DNA of 64,000 bases, taken from contig JAAFIC010000001.1 in the NCBI GenBank assembly GCA_013298565.1, positions 1 to 64,000 of the forward strand. Reading direction: 5' to 3'. Shown here in pieces: positions 29,464 through 40,282 of this stretch. The notes beneath the pieces were generated by a model. The model made no database searches, was not told where the DNA came from, and saw only the letters and a list, made by a program, of their open reading frames with translations. The first letter of the stretch is position 1, and every line of letters begins with the position of its first letter. This DNA is from Alphaproteobacteria bacterium. GTDB lineage: Bacteria > Pseudomonadota > Alphaproteobacteria > Elsterales > Elsteraceae. The translations under genes and the position numbers were made by a program.

Positions 29464-30156
29464 ATGACGCGCGCGATTGCCGAAGCGCTCGCCGAGGTTC
29501 GGCATACCATCACCACGGCGGCCCTTGCCGCGCACCGCAGGGCTGATGCGGTACGCCTCGTTGCCGTTTCGAAAACCCACGGGGCCGATGCGGTAGCAGA
29601 AGCTATCGCCGCAGGTCAGCGGGTATTCGGCGAAAACCGCGTACAGGAGGCGCAGGAAAAGTTTCCCGCGCTGAAAGCCGCACACGCGGATTTAGAACTG
29701 CATCTCATCGGTCCGCTGCAAACCAATAAGGCGAAGCAGGCGGTAGCGCTGTTCGATGTGATTCAAACCGTCGATCGTGAATCTCTCGCCGAGGCGCTGG
29801 CGAAGGAAATGGCCAAAGCCGGGCGGCATCCCGCGTGTTTGATCCAGGTGAATACGGGCGAAGAGCCGCAAAAGGCGGGCATTCCACCGCGCGAGGCGCT
29901 GGCCTTCATCGAGCGGGCGCGCACTCTCCATAACTTGCCGGTTAGCGGGCTGATGTGCATTCCCCCCGTGGATGAAGAACCCGCGCTGCATTTCGCCCTA
30001 CTGCGGGAGATTGCGACGAAGGCCGGGTTGCCCGTGCTCTCGATGGGCATGAGCGGCGATTACGCCTCGGCAGTGCGGTTCGGCGCTACTCATGTGCGCG
30101 TGGGCACCGCTATTTTTGGCGCGCGCCCAGCGGCGGCGGTTGAGGGCCAAAATTAG
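29464..30156 (+). CDS. YggS-family PLP homeostasis protein
   Basis: VRLVAVSKTHGADAVAEAIAAGQRVFGENRVQEAQEKF; FGATHVRVGTAIFGAR. Confidence 0.94.
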   Translation: MTRAIAEALAEVRHTITTAALAAHRRADAVRLVAVSKTHGADAVAEAIAAGQRVFGENRVQEAQEKFPALKAAHADLELHLIGPLQTNKAKQAVALFDVIQTVDRESLAEALAKEMAKAGRHPACLIQVNTGEEPQKAGIPPREALAFIERARTLHNLPVSGLMCIPPVDEEPALHFALLREIATKAGLPVLSMGMSGDYASAVRFGATHVRVGTAIFGARPAAAVEGQN

Positions 30157-30159
30157 CCA

Positions 30160-30786
30160 ATGCCGCCGCTCTGGATCATCGAGGCCGATGCCGTCGTGCG
30201 CCCCATCTTGGCGGCTGCCGTGGCGGGCGTGATGCCGGAAGCCTGTATTGCCGACGCCCTGCCACCAGAGCCGGTACCGCTTGGGGCGTTAATCCTGTCC
30301 TTGCGGGCCGGGGAAGAGTGGCCGGATTGGCTAACGGCGGCGCGGGTGCCGGTGGTGGCGCTCGTGGCAAAAGGCGAGAGCCGGGCGTGGCCTGCGGGCT
30401 GGGATGTGCTGGAAAAACCGCTTCATCCCGCGCTCGTGCGGGGCGCGCTCCGCCGGGCGTTGGATGCCGCCGGGCCGCTTGAGCCGGACGGGGAGACGTT
30501 GGCGCTCCCTGGGGGCAGCCTGCACTTAACGCAGCGTTTGCTCGTTGGCCCCCAAGGCGCGGCGCGACTCACGGAAAAAGAGGCGGCGTTGCTGCACTCT
30601 CTGTTGAAAGCCGATACTCCCCTCTCCCGCCCTCAGCTTTTGGCAGAGATCTGGGGCTATCAGGCCGATACGCCGACGCGCACAGTGGAAACGCATCTCT
30701 ATCGGTTGCGGCGAAAGATTGAAGGGTTGGGGCTGGGGCTAACCATTGTTGCGAGCGCAGAAGGCTATCGCGCACGCCGTCTCTGA
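30160..30786 (+). CDS. OmpR-type winged-helix protein with degenerate receiver domain
   Basis: C-terminal LTEKEAALLHSLLKADTPLSRPQLLAEIWGYQADTPTRTVETHLYRLRRKIE; no canonical phosphoacceptor Asp in the N-terminal half. Confidence 0.85.
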   Translation: MPPLWIIEADAVVRPILAAAVAGVMPEACIADALPPEPVPLGALILSLRAGEEWPDWLTAARVPVVALVAKGESRAWPAGWDVLEKPLHPALVRGALRRALDAAGPLEPDGETLALPGGSLHLTQRLLVGPQGAARLTEKEAALLHSLLKADTPLSRPQLLAEIWGYQADTPTRTVETHLYRLRRKIEGLGLGLTIVASAEGYRARRL

Positions 30787-30930
30787 AGCCTACCCGCGTT
30801 TGCGCGCTTGCAACGGCGCGGCGCATGGCCTAGCGTCCCGCAAACTGCTGAGCTTTGGAGGCACGGCGGGGCCTGTCTCGCGTCGCGGATTGGGTTAACG
30901 GGTTCGTTCGAAAAAAGGATTGGATCGGTC

Positions 30931-31455
30931 ATGCGTGCCGTTTCCCTGTTAAAGGTGCTGATTCTCGGCACCATGCTCACGGCCTGCGGCATGTTGCCCC
31001 AAGGCGAGCAGAATTATCCCAAGACCGAAGACGAGCGCGATGCCGAGCGTTTCGGTAAAGTGACCGGGGAAGATGGCATTGTGCTGTTCGGCGGGCGCTC
31101 GCTGCCACGCGGCTCCGAAGGTGGCACGGGCATTGGCGTCAACACCTACCTCTGGCGCGCGTCGCTCGATGCGCTGTCGTTCATGCCGCTGTCCTCCGCC
31201 GATCCGTTTGGCGGCGTCATCATCACCGATTGGTATAGCCCACCGCAGAACCCCAACGAGCGGGTGAAGGTAACGCTGTATGTGCTGGATCGCGATTTGC
31301 GCGCCGATGGCGTGCGCGCTGCCGTGTTCCGGCAAGTGCTGAGTGGGGCCGGGTGGCAGGATGCAGCGGTCGATCCACGCACGGGGACTGACCTTGAAGA
31401 CGCGGTGCTAACGCGCGCGCGCCAACTGCGTATCACCAATCTAAACCGTAAATAA
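30931..31455 (+). CDS. DUF3576-like lipoprotein
   Basis: Lipobox [42 protein letters not shown]. Confidence 0.85.
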   Translation: MRAVSLLKVLILGTMLTACGMLPQGEQNYPKTEDERDAERFGKVTGEDGIVLFGGRSLPRGSEGGTGIGVNTYLWRASLDALSFMPLSSADPFGGVIITDWYSPPQNPNERVKVTLYVLDRDLRADGVRAAVFRQVLSGAGWQDAAVDPRTGTDLEDAVLTRARQLRITNLNRK

Positions 31456-31474
31456 TTCGCACCGAACGAGACCC

Positions 31475-34063
31475 ATGTCCCGCTACGCAACCAAAGAAAC
31501 CGAAGCCAAATGGCAAGCCGCTTGGGCCGATCAAAAGGTTTTTACCGCCAAGATCGACCCGAGTAAGCCTAAATATTATGTGCTGGAGATGTTCCCCTAC
31601 CCGTCGGGGCGTCTGCACATGGGCCACGTCCGTAATTACGCGATGGGCGATCTGACGGCGCGGTACAAGCGTGCGCGCGGTTTCAACGTGCTGCACCCGA
31701 TGGGGTGGGACGCTTTTGGGCTTCCCGCAGAAAACGCCGCGATGCAGAACAAGCGTCATCCGGCAGAATGGACCTACGCGAATATCGACAGTATGCGCGC
31801 GCAGTTTGGGCAACTCGGCGTGTCGTTCGATTGGGAGCGGGAGCTTGCCACCTGCCATCCGCAGTATTTCCGCCACGAACAGAAGATGTTCCTGGATTTC
31901 TGGAAAAACGGCCTCGCGTACCGCAAAAAAAGCTATGTGAATTGGGATCCGGTCGAAAATACCGTGCTCGCCAACGAACAGGTGGTGGACGGTAAGGGCT
32001 GGCGCTCCGGCGCGCCTGTCGAGCGGCGGGAGCTAAATCAATGGTTCCTCAAGATCACCGACTACGCCGATGATCTGCTGAGCGCGATCACCACGCTGGA
32101 CCGCTGGCCGGACCGCGTGCGCGTGATGCAGGAAAACTGGATCGGCAAAAGCCAGGGCGCACAGCTTAATTTTGCGCTCACGGAGGCTAGCCGTAAGCCC
32201 GGTTTTGAGGCGGTCGAAGTTTATACCACCCGCCCGGATACGGTGTTCGGCGCGTCTTTCCTCGCCATTGCCGCCAATCATCCGCTGGCGCTGGCGCTGG
32301 CGAAAACCGATTCTGCGGCGGCTGAGTTTATCGCCGAGTGCAATCGCCTCGGCACCTCCGAAGCCGTGATCGAACAGGCGGAAAAGCTGGGGTATCGGAC
32401 GGGGCTGTTCGTGTCGAACCCGTTCGTTCCGGGCCAGGAACTGCCGGTCTATCTCGCGAACTTTGTGTTGATGGAGTATGGCACCGGTGCGCTCTTCGGT
32501 TGCCCGGCGCACGATCAGCGCGATTTCGATTTCGCAACGAAATATAATCTGCCGATTGTCACCGTGGTGCGTCCGCGCGAGGCCGACGCCAGCTATACGG
32601 TTGGTACAGGCCCGTTCACCGACGACGGGGTTCTCCTCAACTCCGGCTTCCTCGATGGACTGACCGTCGCCGAGGCCAAGAAAGCCGCTTGCGAGCAGAT
32701 CGAAAAGCTCGGTATCGGCACGGTGAAAACCCAGTATCGCCTGCGCGATTGGGGCGTCAGCCGTCAGCGCTACTGGGGCTGCCCGATCCCGGTGATCCAC
32801 TGCCCGAGTTGCGGCCCGGTGGCGGTGCCCGATGACCAGCTTCCCGTGACACTACCGGAAGATGTGACCTTCGATGCGCCCGGCAATCCGCTGGATCGGC
32901 ACCCGACGTGGAAGCATGTAGCTTGCCCCACCTGCGGCACGCCCGCGACGCGCGAAACCGATACGCTCGATACCTTCTTTGAAAGCTCCTGGTACTTCCT
33001 GCGCTTCGCCTCGCCGCGCGCGGAAGAAGCCTTCGATAAGGACGCGGTGGCGTATTGGTTGCCGGTCGATCAATACATTGGCGGCGTTGAACATGCCGTT
33101 CTGCATTTGCTGTATTCGCGCTTCTTTACCCGTGCGCTCCAGCAGTGCGGCTATGTGGATATGAAGGAGCCGTTCGCCGGCCTCTTCACGCAAGGCATGG
33201 TTTGCCACCAGACCTATAAATCGGCGGACGGCCAATGGCTGTTCCCCACCGATGTGCGCCAGGACGAGGCGGGGGCCTTCATCGAGATCACCACCGGGCA
33301 GGCCAGCACGCCGGGCCGGGTGGAGAAAATGTCGAAGTCCAAGAAAAACGTCATCGACCCGGATGAAATCATCGGGGCTTATGGGGCCGACGCCGCACGG
33401 CTCTTCGTGCTGTCCGACTCGCCGCCGGAGCGGGATTTCGAGTGGACCACGGCGGGTATTGATGGCGCGTGGCGCTACGTCAACCGCCTGTGGCGGCTTG
33501 CGACCGAACCCGCTGCCGATAAACCGCTGGCCGCCTATGGTGCCGCCCTGCCGGATAAAATCGACGGCGCGGCAGACAAATTATTGCGCCTGACCCATAA
33601 GACCATCCGCGATGTGACGGACGGGTTGGAGCAGTTCCACTTCAATAAGTCGGTCGCCCTCATCCGCGAACTCACCAATGCCGCCGAAGATCTGACCGGT
33701 ACCGACGCCGCGAGCGCCTGGGTTCGCCGTTTCGCTCTGGTCAGCGTCATTCGTCTCATCGCGCCGATGATGCCCCATGTCACCGAAGAAATTTGGGCGT
33801 ACCTAGGGCATTCCCCCGAAGGTATGCTGGTGAACCAGCCGTGGCCGAGCTTCGATCCGGCGCTTACGGTCGATACCAACGTCACCATCGCCCTGCAAGT
33901 AAACGGCAAAATGCGGGGAACGCTGGAGTTGCCGCGCGACATTACTCAGGCCGCCGCCGAAACCGCCGCCCTCGCCGATGCGTCCGTGCAACGCGCCCTC
34001 GATGGCCGCGCACCGAAGAAAATCATCCTCGTGCCGAACCGCTTAATCAATGTCGTCGGGTAA
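31475..34063 (+). CDS. leuS: Leucyl-tRNA synthetase
   Basis: [50 protein letters not shown]. Confidence 0.97.
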   Translation: MSRYATKETEAKWQAAWADQKVFTAKIDPSKPKYYVLEMFPYPSGRLHMGHVRNYAMGDLTARYKRARGFNVLHPMGWDAFGLPAENAAMQNKRHPAEWTYANIDSMRAQFGQLGVSFDWERELATCHPQYFRHEQKMFLDFWKNGLAYRKKSYVNWDPVENTVLANEQVVDGKGWRSGAPVERRELNQWFLKITDYADDLLSAITTLDRWPDRVRVMQENWIGKSQGAQLNFALTEASRKPGFEAVEVYTTRPDTVFGASFLAIAANHPLALALAKTDSAAAEFIAECNRLGTSEAVIEQAEKLGYRTGLFVSNPFVPGQELPVYLANFVLMEYGTGALFGCPAHDQRDFDFATKYNLPIVTVVRPREADASYTVGTGPFTDDGVLLNSGFLDGLTVAEAKKAACEQIEKLGIGTVKTQYRLRDWGVSRQRYWGCPIPVIHCPSCGPVAVPDDQLPVTLPEDVTFDAPGNPLDRHPTWKHVACPTCGTPATRETDTLDTFFESSWYFLRFASPRAEEAFDKDAVAYWLPVDQYIGGVEHAVLHLLYSRFFTRALQQCGYVDMKEPFAGLFTQGMVCHQTYKSADGQWLFPTDVRQDEAGAFIEITTGQASTPGRVEKMSKSKKNVIDPDEIIGAYGADAARLFVLSDSPPERDFEWTTAGIDGAWRYVNRLWRLATEPAADKPLAAYGAALPDKIDGAADKLLRLTHKTIRDVTDGLEQFHFNKSVALIRELTNAAEDLTGTDAASAWVRRFALVSVIRLIAPMMPHVTEEIWAYLGHSPEGMLVNQPWPSFDPALTVDTNVTIALQVNGKMRGTLELPRDITQAAAETAALADASVQRALDGRAPKKIILVPNRLINVVG

Positions 34064-34724
34064 GAAGCCTCTATTAGGGGCGTTGCCCCTAATGACCCCA
34101 GCCAAGGGGCTTGCCCCTTGGCGATCCTATTATTTGTCAAAACTAATTTCCTGGGCGACCGAGCGCACGTCATCCATTGGAAAAACGGATTCTCAAGGGG
34201 CAAGCCCCTTGGGCGGGGTTCGGGGCAGCGCCCCGATCCTTCTCGCAGTCGCTCTTCTCCTCACCGCCTGCGGCTTCCAGCCTTTGTACGGGCGCGGCGA
34301 GGGGCAGGTGGCGGCGGGGACGTTGCGGCAGGTGCGGATCAATCCGATTGCGGATCGTCCGGGGCAGATTTTGCGCGGGCTGTTGTCGGATCGGTTGCAG
34401 CCGAAGGGGTTGGAGCAGGCACGCTATAGTCTCGATATTAACCTTGCCGAGGGCGTGTCGGAAGTAGCGGTACGGCGCGATGCGACATCGAGCTATTCGC
34501 GGCTGCGGTTGAACGGCGGCATGGTGTTGACCGATTTGGAGACGCGCACAGTGGTTCTGTCCGAACCTGTGCGCTCGGAAATCGGGTATATCAATCAGGA
34601 AGGTGGTTACGGCACGTTGCTGGCGCAGAATGAGGCGCGGGAGCGGGCGGTGCAAGATTTGGCGAATAGTATCAGCTTGCGCCTGTCGGCCTTTTTGGCC
34701 CAGCGCGGGCAAGCCAAGCCGTAG
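34050..34724 (+). CDS. lptE: LPS-assembly lipoprotein LptE; start uncertain (in-frame TTG at 34209 possible)
   Basis: [25 protein letters not shown] lipobox and LptE-like N-terminus; located between leuS and holA. Confidence 0.85.
   Translation: MSSGKKPLLGALPLMTPAKGLAPWRSYYLSKLISWATERTSSIGKTDSQGASPLGGVRGSAPILLAVALLLTACGFQPLYGRGEGQVAAGTLRQVRINPIADRPGQILRGLLSDRLQPKGLEQARYSLDINLAEGVSEVAVRRDATSSYSRLRLNGGMVLTDLETRTVVLSEPVRSEIGYINQEGGYGTLLAQNEARERAVQDLANSISLRLSAFLAQRGQAKP
34071..34127 (-). repeat. Double-hairpin palindromic repeat, copy 4 (reverse orientation)
   Basis: Reverse complement ggatcgccaaggggcaagccccttggctggggtcattaggggcaacgcccctaatag. Confidence 0.75.
34191..34238 (+). repeat. Double-hairpin palindromic repeat, copy 5, overlapping the lptE 5' end
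   Basis: tcaaggggcaagccccttgggcggggttcggggcagcgccccgatcc. Confidence 0.8.
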
Positions 34725-34730
34725 GTTTTT

Positions 34731-35765
34731 ATGAAGCTCGCGCGTGGAAGCTCCGCCGAAGCGCTACTGAAGCAGGCGAACTCCCCCCTGCGGGCGGCGC
34801 TGTTCTTCGGGCAGGACGCAGGGCTAGTGCGGGAGCGGGCGGCGGCGCTGGTTGTCGCGGTGGCGGGCAGCAAAAACGATCCGTTTCGCGTGGTTGAGTT
34901 CCCAGTATCCGCCCTGAAGGACGATCCGGCGCGGCTGAACGACGAGGCGGCGGCGCTGTCTTTGATCGGCGGGCGGCGGGCGATTTGGCTGCGCGACGCC
35001 AGCGATTCCGGGCTAACGGCGATTCTGAAGGGCTTTCTCGAAACCCTGCCGGGCGAGGCGGTAATTGCGATTGAAGCCGGCGATTTGGCCGCAAAATCCA
35101 GCCTTCGCAGCCTGTGCGAAAGCCACGCCGCGACGGTGGCGGTGCCGTGTTATCACGATAGCGGGGCCGATCTTGGGCAGGTGATCGGCGATACACTGCG
35201 GAAAGCCGGGCTGACGCCAGAGCCGGATGCGCTGGCCTATCTCACGCAACACTTGGGCGGCGACCGAATGGTCAGCAGGTCGGAGCTTGAGAAACTCACG
35301 CTGTATCTGCACGGTAAAAGCCGGGTAACGCTGGCCGACGCGCAAGGTTCGGTGGGGGATAGCGCGGCGCAATCGTTGGATGACGTGCTGCAAGCGGCGC
35401 TCGATGGCCGTACCGAGGCGCTCGATTTGGCCTTTCGCCGGGCGATGATGGACGGCGAATCGCCTGTGGGCATTCTAAGAATGTTGATCCGGCAAATGCA
35501 GCGGCTGCACTTGATTGCGGCGCAGGTGGCGGGCGGCAAAAGCCCCGATTCGGCCCTTGCCAGCCTACGCCCGCCCGCCTTCAAGCGCGATGCCGAGCGT
35601 CTCTCTCGTCAAGCCCGCTTCTGGCCTTTGCCCCGCGTTACGGCAGCCTTGGGCCGGTTGATGGAGGCGGAAGCCCAGTGCAAAAGCTCCGCCTTGCCGG
35701 ACGAGGTGATGTGCGCGCGGGCGCTGCTCGAAGTCTCTGAGAACGCCCGCCGTCAGAAGCGCTGA
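34731..35765 (+). CDS. holA: DNA polymerase III delta subunit
   Basis: ALFFGQDAGLVRERAAAL, LTQHLGGDRMVSRSELEKLTLY; follows lptE. Confidence 0.93.
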   Translation: MKLARGSSAEALLKQANSPLRAALFFGQDAGLVRERAAALVVAVAGSKNDPFRVVEFPVSALKDDPARLNDEAAALSLIGGRRAIWLRDASDSGLTAILKGFLETLPGEAVIAIEAGDLAAKSSLRSLCESHAATVAVPCYHDSGADLGQVIGDTLRKAGLTPEPDALAYLTQHLGGDRMVSRSELEKLTLYLHGKSRVTLADAQGSVGDSAAQSLDDVLQAALDGRTEALDLAFRRAMMDGESPVGILRMLIRQMQRLHLIAAQVAGGKSPDSALASLRPPAFKRDAERLSRQARFWPLPRVTAALGRLMEAEAQCKSSALPDEVMCARALLEVSENARRQKR

Positions 35766-35797
35766 CATACCTGAAAACGTCAGAAGCGCTGATATAT

Positions 35798-36640
35798 TTA
35801 ACGCGCGATCTTCGTTAAAAACGTCTGCACATCGTCGCGCACGGGGGCGAGGAAGCCGAGGCCGGGGGTCATGCTGCCGATGATGGCGCTGTGGCCGACG
35901 CCGGGGTAGAAGATCGTCTCTACCCGCGCGCCTGCGGCGGTCAGCGCGGCGGCGAGGGTTTGGCTATTGCGGGGATGGACCGTGCGGTCGCTCTCGCCGT
36001 GCAGCAGCAGAATCGGCGGGGCATCGGCGCGGATATGGCCGCTGGGGAGTGATGCCCGGCCCAAGCGGTCAAAATCAAGAATAGTGCGGTAAGGCTCGTC
36101 CGGCTCGAAATCCGACGGCGCGGCAAGAGCGATGACGCCCGCAAGCCGGAGCCGCTCTGCCCCCAGATAGGTGGGGTCGAGCGCTAACATCAGCACAATA
36201 TGCGCGCCTGCCGAATGGCCCATCAGCACCAGCGGCGTATCGTCCCCCCACACGTCCCGCGCATGGCGCACCGCCGTCGCGGCATCGGCCAGAAAGCCTT
36301 GATAGCGAACCTCGGGATAGACCCGGTAGTCGGGCACGGCCACCCTATAGCCCGCTTCGGCAAGGCTCTGCCCAATGAAGCGATACTGCTGGCGTGCGCC
36401 ATCTTGCCAACCACCGCCGTAGAAAAAAACAATCGCGGGCGTCTTCATAGGGGCGTCGCTGGCCGGACTGTAGAAATCCATCTTGCCGCGCGGGCCGGGC
36501 TGGAAGGCCACGTCGGTTTGCACGCGATAGCCCGTTTTCGGGGTCAGCGCATCAAGCATAGCAAGGCCGCTACAGCCAGAGACTAGCCCAGCTAAGAGAA
36601 TTGCAGGAAGGGCGCGTGCCCAGATTTGAAAAATAATCAT
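35798..36640 (-). CDS. Alpha/beta hydrolase (BD-FAE/carboxylesterase-like) with lipoprotein signal
   Basis: VFFYGGGWQDG, LMGHSAGAHIVLML; lipobox LVSGC. Confidence 0.9.
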   Translation of the reverse strand: MIIFQIWARALPAILLAGLVSGCSGLAMLDALTPKTGYRVQTDVAFQPGPRGKMDFYSPASDAPMKTPAIVFFYGGGWQDGARQQYRFIGQSLAEAGYRVAVPDYRVYPEVRYQGFLADAATAVRHARDVWGDDTPLVLMGHSAGAHIVLMLALDPTYLGAERLRLAGVIALAAPSDFEPDEPYRTILDFDRLGRASLPSGHIRADAPPILLLHGESDRTVHPRNSQTLAAALTAAGARVETIFYPGVGHSAIIGSMTPGLGFLAPVRDDVQTFLTKIAR

Positions 36641-36832
36641 TACTTTCTAATACGAAGCGGCGATCCCCGTGGATGCGAGGAGAGGCGTATGACAGAAAAA
36701 GGGTGATCATTGTGATGGTAGATTTTGTTTCCGCTTGGTTTTTTGCTATAGTAACGAGATAGTGCCGAATGTCGTGGTCGTGATCCAAGCGAACTGCGGA
36801 CATTATCTGGCCCAACTTTTTGGCGATACCCG

Positions 36833-37630
36833 ATGTATTCCGACAAAGACCGCGAAATTCAGCGGAAAATGATGGAAAGTAAGATGCAGCGCATCGACAT
36901 TGATGTCGATCGTGCTCGTATTGCGGCGGCCACGGGGCGCGTTGCAGAAGTTGAACGAATCGTGCGAAATGTACGCGGCCAACTTCAAGATAAAGCCATT
37001 GCCCGTGACTATTTTGTCAAGGTTAGCGAGACGGTTAAGTCTATATCGCTCGATGCTAATTTAAAGCTTGTTGATTTGTCTTTAGAACAAGCGCGCGAGT
37101 TTGCTTTGCAGCGCTTGGAAGGCAAAAAACAAGACGCGGTTAAGATTGCAAAAGAGCATCTTGCTAAGGCGATGGAACTGGGCGCGGCTCAAACTTTCAA
37201 AGATCTCGTCTTGAAAAAGATTGACCTGATCTCGATGACGGGGGGGCACCGCCAGGATGGCCCAACCAAGGCCAAGCCTGCCGAGGCAATGCCAAAAATT
37301 ACCAACGTTGCTAAGAGCGAGAAGCGCAACTATACGCGCTTTGACGAGCCTAAGCTGCAAGTGAAGCTGGCTGATAAAATGTTCACCACGATTGATTGGT
37401 CTATCGGTGGGCTGCTGATTGCCAATTATGACGGCGATTTGGATCAGGGGGGCGAAACCCAGGCGAACTTCTGCCTCGTCGGCGGCGACCGGAACTATAC
37501 GGCCACCATTCGGGTTGTTCGGCTAGACTCTCGGCACGGAACGCTGGCGGTGCGCTTCACGCGCTCCACGATGGATGCGTTGGAGTTTTTCCGCAATTTG
37601 ATGAAACAGCACGCCCAGCGGGCCGTGTAG
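36833..37630 (+). CDS. PilZ-domain protein with alpha-helical N-terminal region
   Basis: KRNYTRFDEPKLQVKLADKMFTTIDWSIGGLLIANYDGDLDQGGETQANF resembles PilZ. Confidence 0.8.
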   Translation: MYSDKDREIQRKMMESKMQRIDIDVDRARIAAATGRVAEVERIVRNVRGQLQDKAIARDYFVKVSETVKSISLDANLKLVDLSLEQAREFALQRLEGKKQDAVKIAKEHLAKAMELGAAQTFKDLVLKKIDLISMTGGHRQDGPTKAKPAEAMPKITNVAKSEKRNYTRFDEPKLQVKLADKMFTTIDWSIGGLLIANYDGDLDQGGETQANFCLVGGDRNYTATIRVVRLDSRHGTLAVRFTRSTMDALEFFRNLMKQHAQRAV

Positions 37631-37708
37631 TCCGCAGGGTTTGAGCGGGGGGCCTTCGGGCCATCCGTCGGCTTTTCTTTTCTCCTGTTTTGGTGCGCCC
37701 TTTTAGTC

Positions 37709-39115
37709 ATGAGTGACGTTCGCGCGTTTCCCGCTTCCGACCGGACCACGCTGATTGCCGGTCTCTTACGCCTCACCGATATTCTGTTGGTGGTGATGAT
37801 TGCCTATGTCTTGTTTTGGTTTCATAACGACACCCTACGCGCGCCGCATTATTATCATCAGATTATTGTGCTAGCCGCTCTGCTGACCGCGAATTTCACT
37901 CATATTGCCGGTATCTACCGCCCGGCGGCCCTCGCCTCTACCTCCTTACAGGTCGTGCGGTTGGCGGTAGCGTGGAGCATGGTTGGCCTATCGGTCCTCG
38001 CCTTTGTTTTCGTGACCGAGATTGACGGGTGGCTAAACCACACGTGGGCAATGCGCTGGTTTTTTGGCGTGCTGCTGGCCTTCACGGTAACGCGCGTTGT
38101 GATATGGGATCGGCGGCGGCGTATGCGGCGGCATGGGGATTTGACCATCCGCATCGCCCTCGTCGGCGCGCGGGATTTGGGCCGCAAGGTGCTGGAGCAG
38201 TTGCGGCAAGACCCCTACGTGCAGGTGATGGGGGTGTTCGATACACTCGATCCGGGCGAAACCACGATTGAAGGCGTGCCTTATCGCGGCTCGGTGAAGG
38301 ATCTCGTGCGGCTCGTTCGCAAAGAGCGTGTCGATGAAATCGTTATCGCTATGATCGACCGGTCGGAGGAGGAGGTCGCGAGCGTGCTGGCAAAGCTGCG
38401 CGACGTGCCGATCAATACCAAGTTCTGCGCCCATACACTACGCTTCAATCTGCCGGTGCGGGGCTATTCTACCATCGGTGGTCTGCCCTTGTTGCACGTC
38501 TTTCAGCGGCCTCTGGGGGCCTGGGGGCAAGTGCTGAAAGGGGTAGAAGATCGCGTTTTGGGGTTGATTTTCTTGGTCTTGGCCTTGCCCGTGATGGCGG
38601 TGATCGCCCTGCTGGTTAAGCTCGACAGTCCTGGCCCGGTCTTGTTCCGGCAAAAGCGCTACGGGTTCAATAATAACGACATAACCATATACAAATTCCG
38701 CTCGATGCGGAACGATACAAGCTCTGACCCTACGGTTCCGCAGGCCCAACGCAATGATCCGCGCGTGACGCGCATCGGCGCGTTTTTGCGGAAATCGAGT
38801 TTAGATGAACTTCCGCAGCTTTTTAATGTTTTACAGGGTAGCATGTCGCTGGTGGGGCCGCGCCCCCATGCCGTTGCTCATAATGAACATTATGCCGCCG
38901 TGATTGATGGTTATCTCGGTCGCCACCGGGTAAAGCCGGGGATCACGGGATGGGCGCAGGTCAACGGCTACCGGGGTGAGACCGATACGCCGGAAAAGAT
39001 GCGAATGCGCGTGCAATATGACCTGTACTACATTGATAATTGGTCGCTTAGTCTCGATCTAAAAATTCTGCTGATGACCTTTTTTGTCGGCTTTGTGAAC
39101 CGGAACGCCTACTAG
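37709..39115 (+). CDS. Undecaprenyl-phosphate glucose phosphotransferase (WcaJ-type polyprenyl glycosylphosphotransferase)
   Basis: [76 protein letters not shown]. Confidence 0.94.
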   Translation: MSDVRAFPASDRTTLIAGLLRLTDILLVVMIAYVLFWFHNDTLRAPHYYHQIIVLAALLTANFTHIAGIYRPAALASTSLQVVRLAVAWSMVGLSVLAFVFVTEIDGWLNHTWAMRWFFGVLLAFTVTRVVIWDRRRRMRRHGDLTIRIALVGARDLGRKVLEQLRQDPYVQVMGVFDTLDPGETTIEGVPYRGSVKDLVRLVRKERVDEIVIAMIDRSEEEVASVLAKLRDVPINTKFCAHTLRFNLPVRGYSTIGGLPLLHVFQRPLGAWGQVLKGVEDRVLGLIFLVLALPVMAVIALLVKLDSPGPVLFRQKRYGFNNNDITIYKFRSMRNDTSSDPTVPQAQRNDPRVTRIGAFLRKSSLDELPQLFNVLQGSMSLVGPRPHAVAHNEHYAAVIDGYLGRHRVKPGITGWAQVNGYRGETDTPEKMRMRVQYDLYYIDNWSLSLDLKILLMTFFVGFVNRNAY

Positions 39116-39164
39116 CGGGTTTCGGGCTAGCAGGTCTCGGTTTTCAGGCCGAAGGGAGCTAAAC

Positions 39165-39452
39165 ATGGGGCGGTATAGTGGATCGGGCAACGAGCCGGAG
39201 ATTCTAATAGACCCGGGCAAAGGGCCTCAGCGGGGTTCCTATCGGCGGCAAACGCCTGGCGGGTTCGGTCAGGTCGTGCGGGTCGTGCTCGCCGTTTGCG
39301 CTCTTGCGGCGATCATTGGTGGCGCGTTGCTGCTGGTTGCGAGTGTTTTCACGGTGCTGGCCTTGGCCGTGCCGGTTATTTTGATTGCGGGCTTGGTTTA
39401 TGTCTTGATCAACCGTCGCAAGCTGCGATCCGTCATCATCCGACGCGGATAG
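39165..39452 (+). CDS. Small membrane protein, function unknown
   Basis: 95-aa ORF with two hydrophobic segments. Confidence 0.6.
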   Translation: MGRYSGSGNEPEILIDPGKGPQRGSYRRQTPGGFGQVVRVVLAVCALAAIIGGALLLVASVFTVLALAVPVILIAGLVYVLINRRKLRSVIIRRG

Positions 39453-39474
39453 TTTGAAGGAGAGAGTGCGTTCC

Positions 39475-40269
39475 ATGGCCAACCGTCGCGTCCCCCGCCC
39501 CGTCCCCCGCCCGCCCCTAATCGGGGTCACGGCGTGTATTCGCACCGTGGATGGCAGCCGCACGCACACGGTGGTTGAAAAGTATATTCGCGGCATTACC
39601 GAGGGGCTTGGCGGCTTGCCGCTGCTCATTCCGGCGTTAGGGGATGATCTTGATATTGGGTCGGTCGTCGGTAGTCTTGATGGGCTGCTGATAACCGGAA
39701 GCCTGTCGAACGTCGAACCCCATCTTTACGGTGGTGATCCGTCGGCCCCCGGCACGCTGCACGATCCCGCCCGCGACGCCACAGTGATGCCGCTGATTAT
39801 TACCGCGCTCACCGCCGGGATTCCGCTTCTCGCCATTTGCCGGGGGCATCAGGAACTTAACGTCGCGCTGGGTGGCACGTTGTACCAGCGCCTGCACGAG
39901 CAGCCGGGGCGGCTCGATCATCGCGCGCCGAAAACCGATGATCTCGACGTGGAATATGGCCTTGCTCACGCCGTCACACTCACCGAGGGCGGCTTGTTCC
40001 AGCAGTTGAACGGTGGCGATTTGCGCCTCATGGTCAACTCTTTGCACTGGCAGGGAATTGATCGGCTGGCCGATGGCCTGGACGTGGAAGCCGTGGCCGA
40101 TGATGGCACGATCGAGGCTGTTCGCGTGACCCGAACCGATAGTTTTGCGGCCTCGGTACAGTGGCACCCAGAGTTCAAAGTCCGGGAGAACCCGTTCTCG
40201 CTGGCCCTGTTCGGGGCTTTTGGCGACGCGGCGTCTGCCTATGCGGGCACTCGGCAGCGGACCCGATGA
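39475..40269 (+). CDS. Gamma-glutamyl-gamma-aminobutyrate hydrolase (PuuD-like class I GATase)
   Basis: PLLAICRGHQELNVALGGTLYQ; VNSLHWQGI; SVQWHPEF. Confidence 0.94.
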   Translation: MANRRVPRPVPRPPLIGVTACIRTVDGSRTHTVVEKYIRGITEGLGGLPLLIPALGDDLDIGSVVGSLDGLLITGSLSNVEPHLYGGDPSAPGTLHDPARDATVMPLIITALTAGIPLLAICRGHQELNVALGGTLYQRLHEQPGRLDHRAPKTDDLDVEYGLAHAVTLTEGGLFQQLNGGDLRLMVNSLHWQGIDRLADGLDVEAVADDGTIEAVRVTRTDSFAASVQWHPEFKVRENPFSLALFGAFGDAASAYAGTRQRTR

Positions 40270-40282
40270 GCGTTTGGGTCAC

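Noticed and set aside
32033-32800. 255-aa minus-strand ORF antisense to leuS
   Set aside because: Overlaps a conserved region of leuS; no family motif.
37640-37700. GC-rich stretch after the PilZ gene considered as a terminator
   Set aside because: Pairing (ggggggccttcgggcc) is short and irregular, and the T-rich run is distant; not supported strongly enough.
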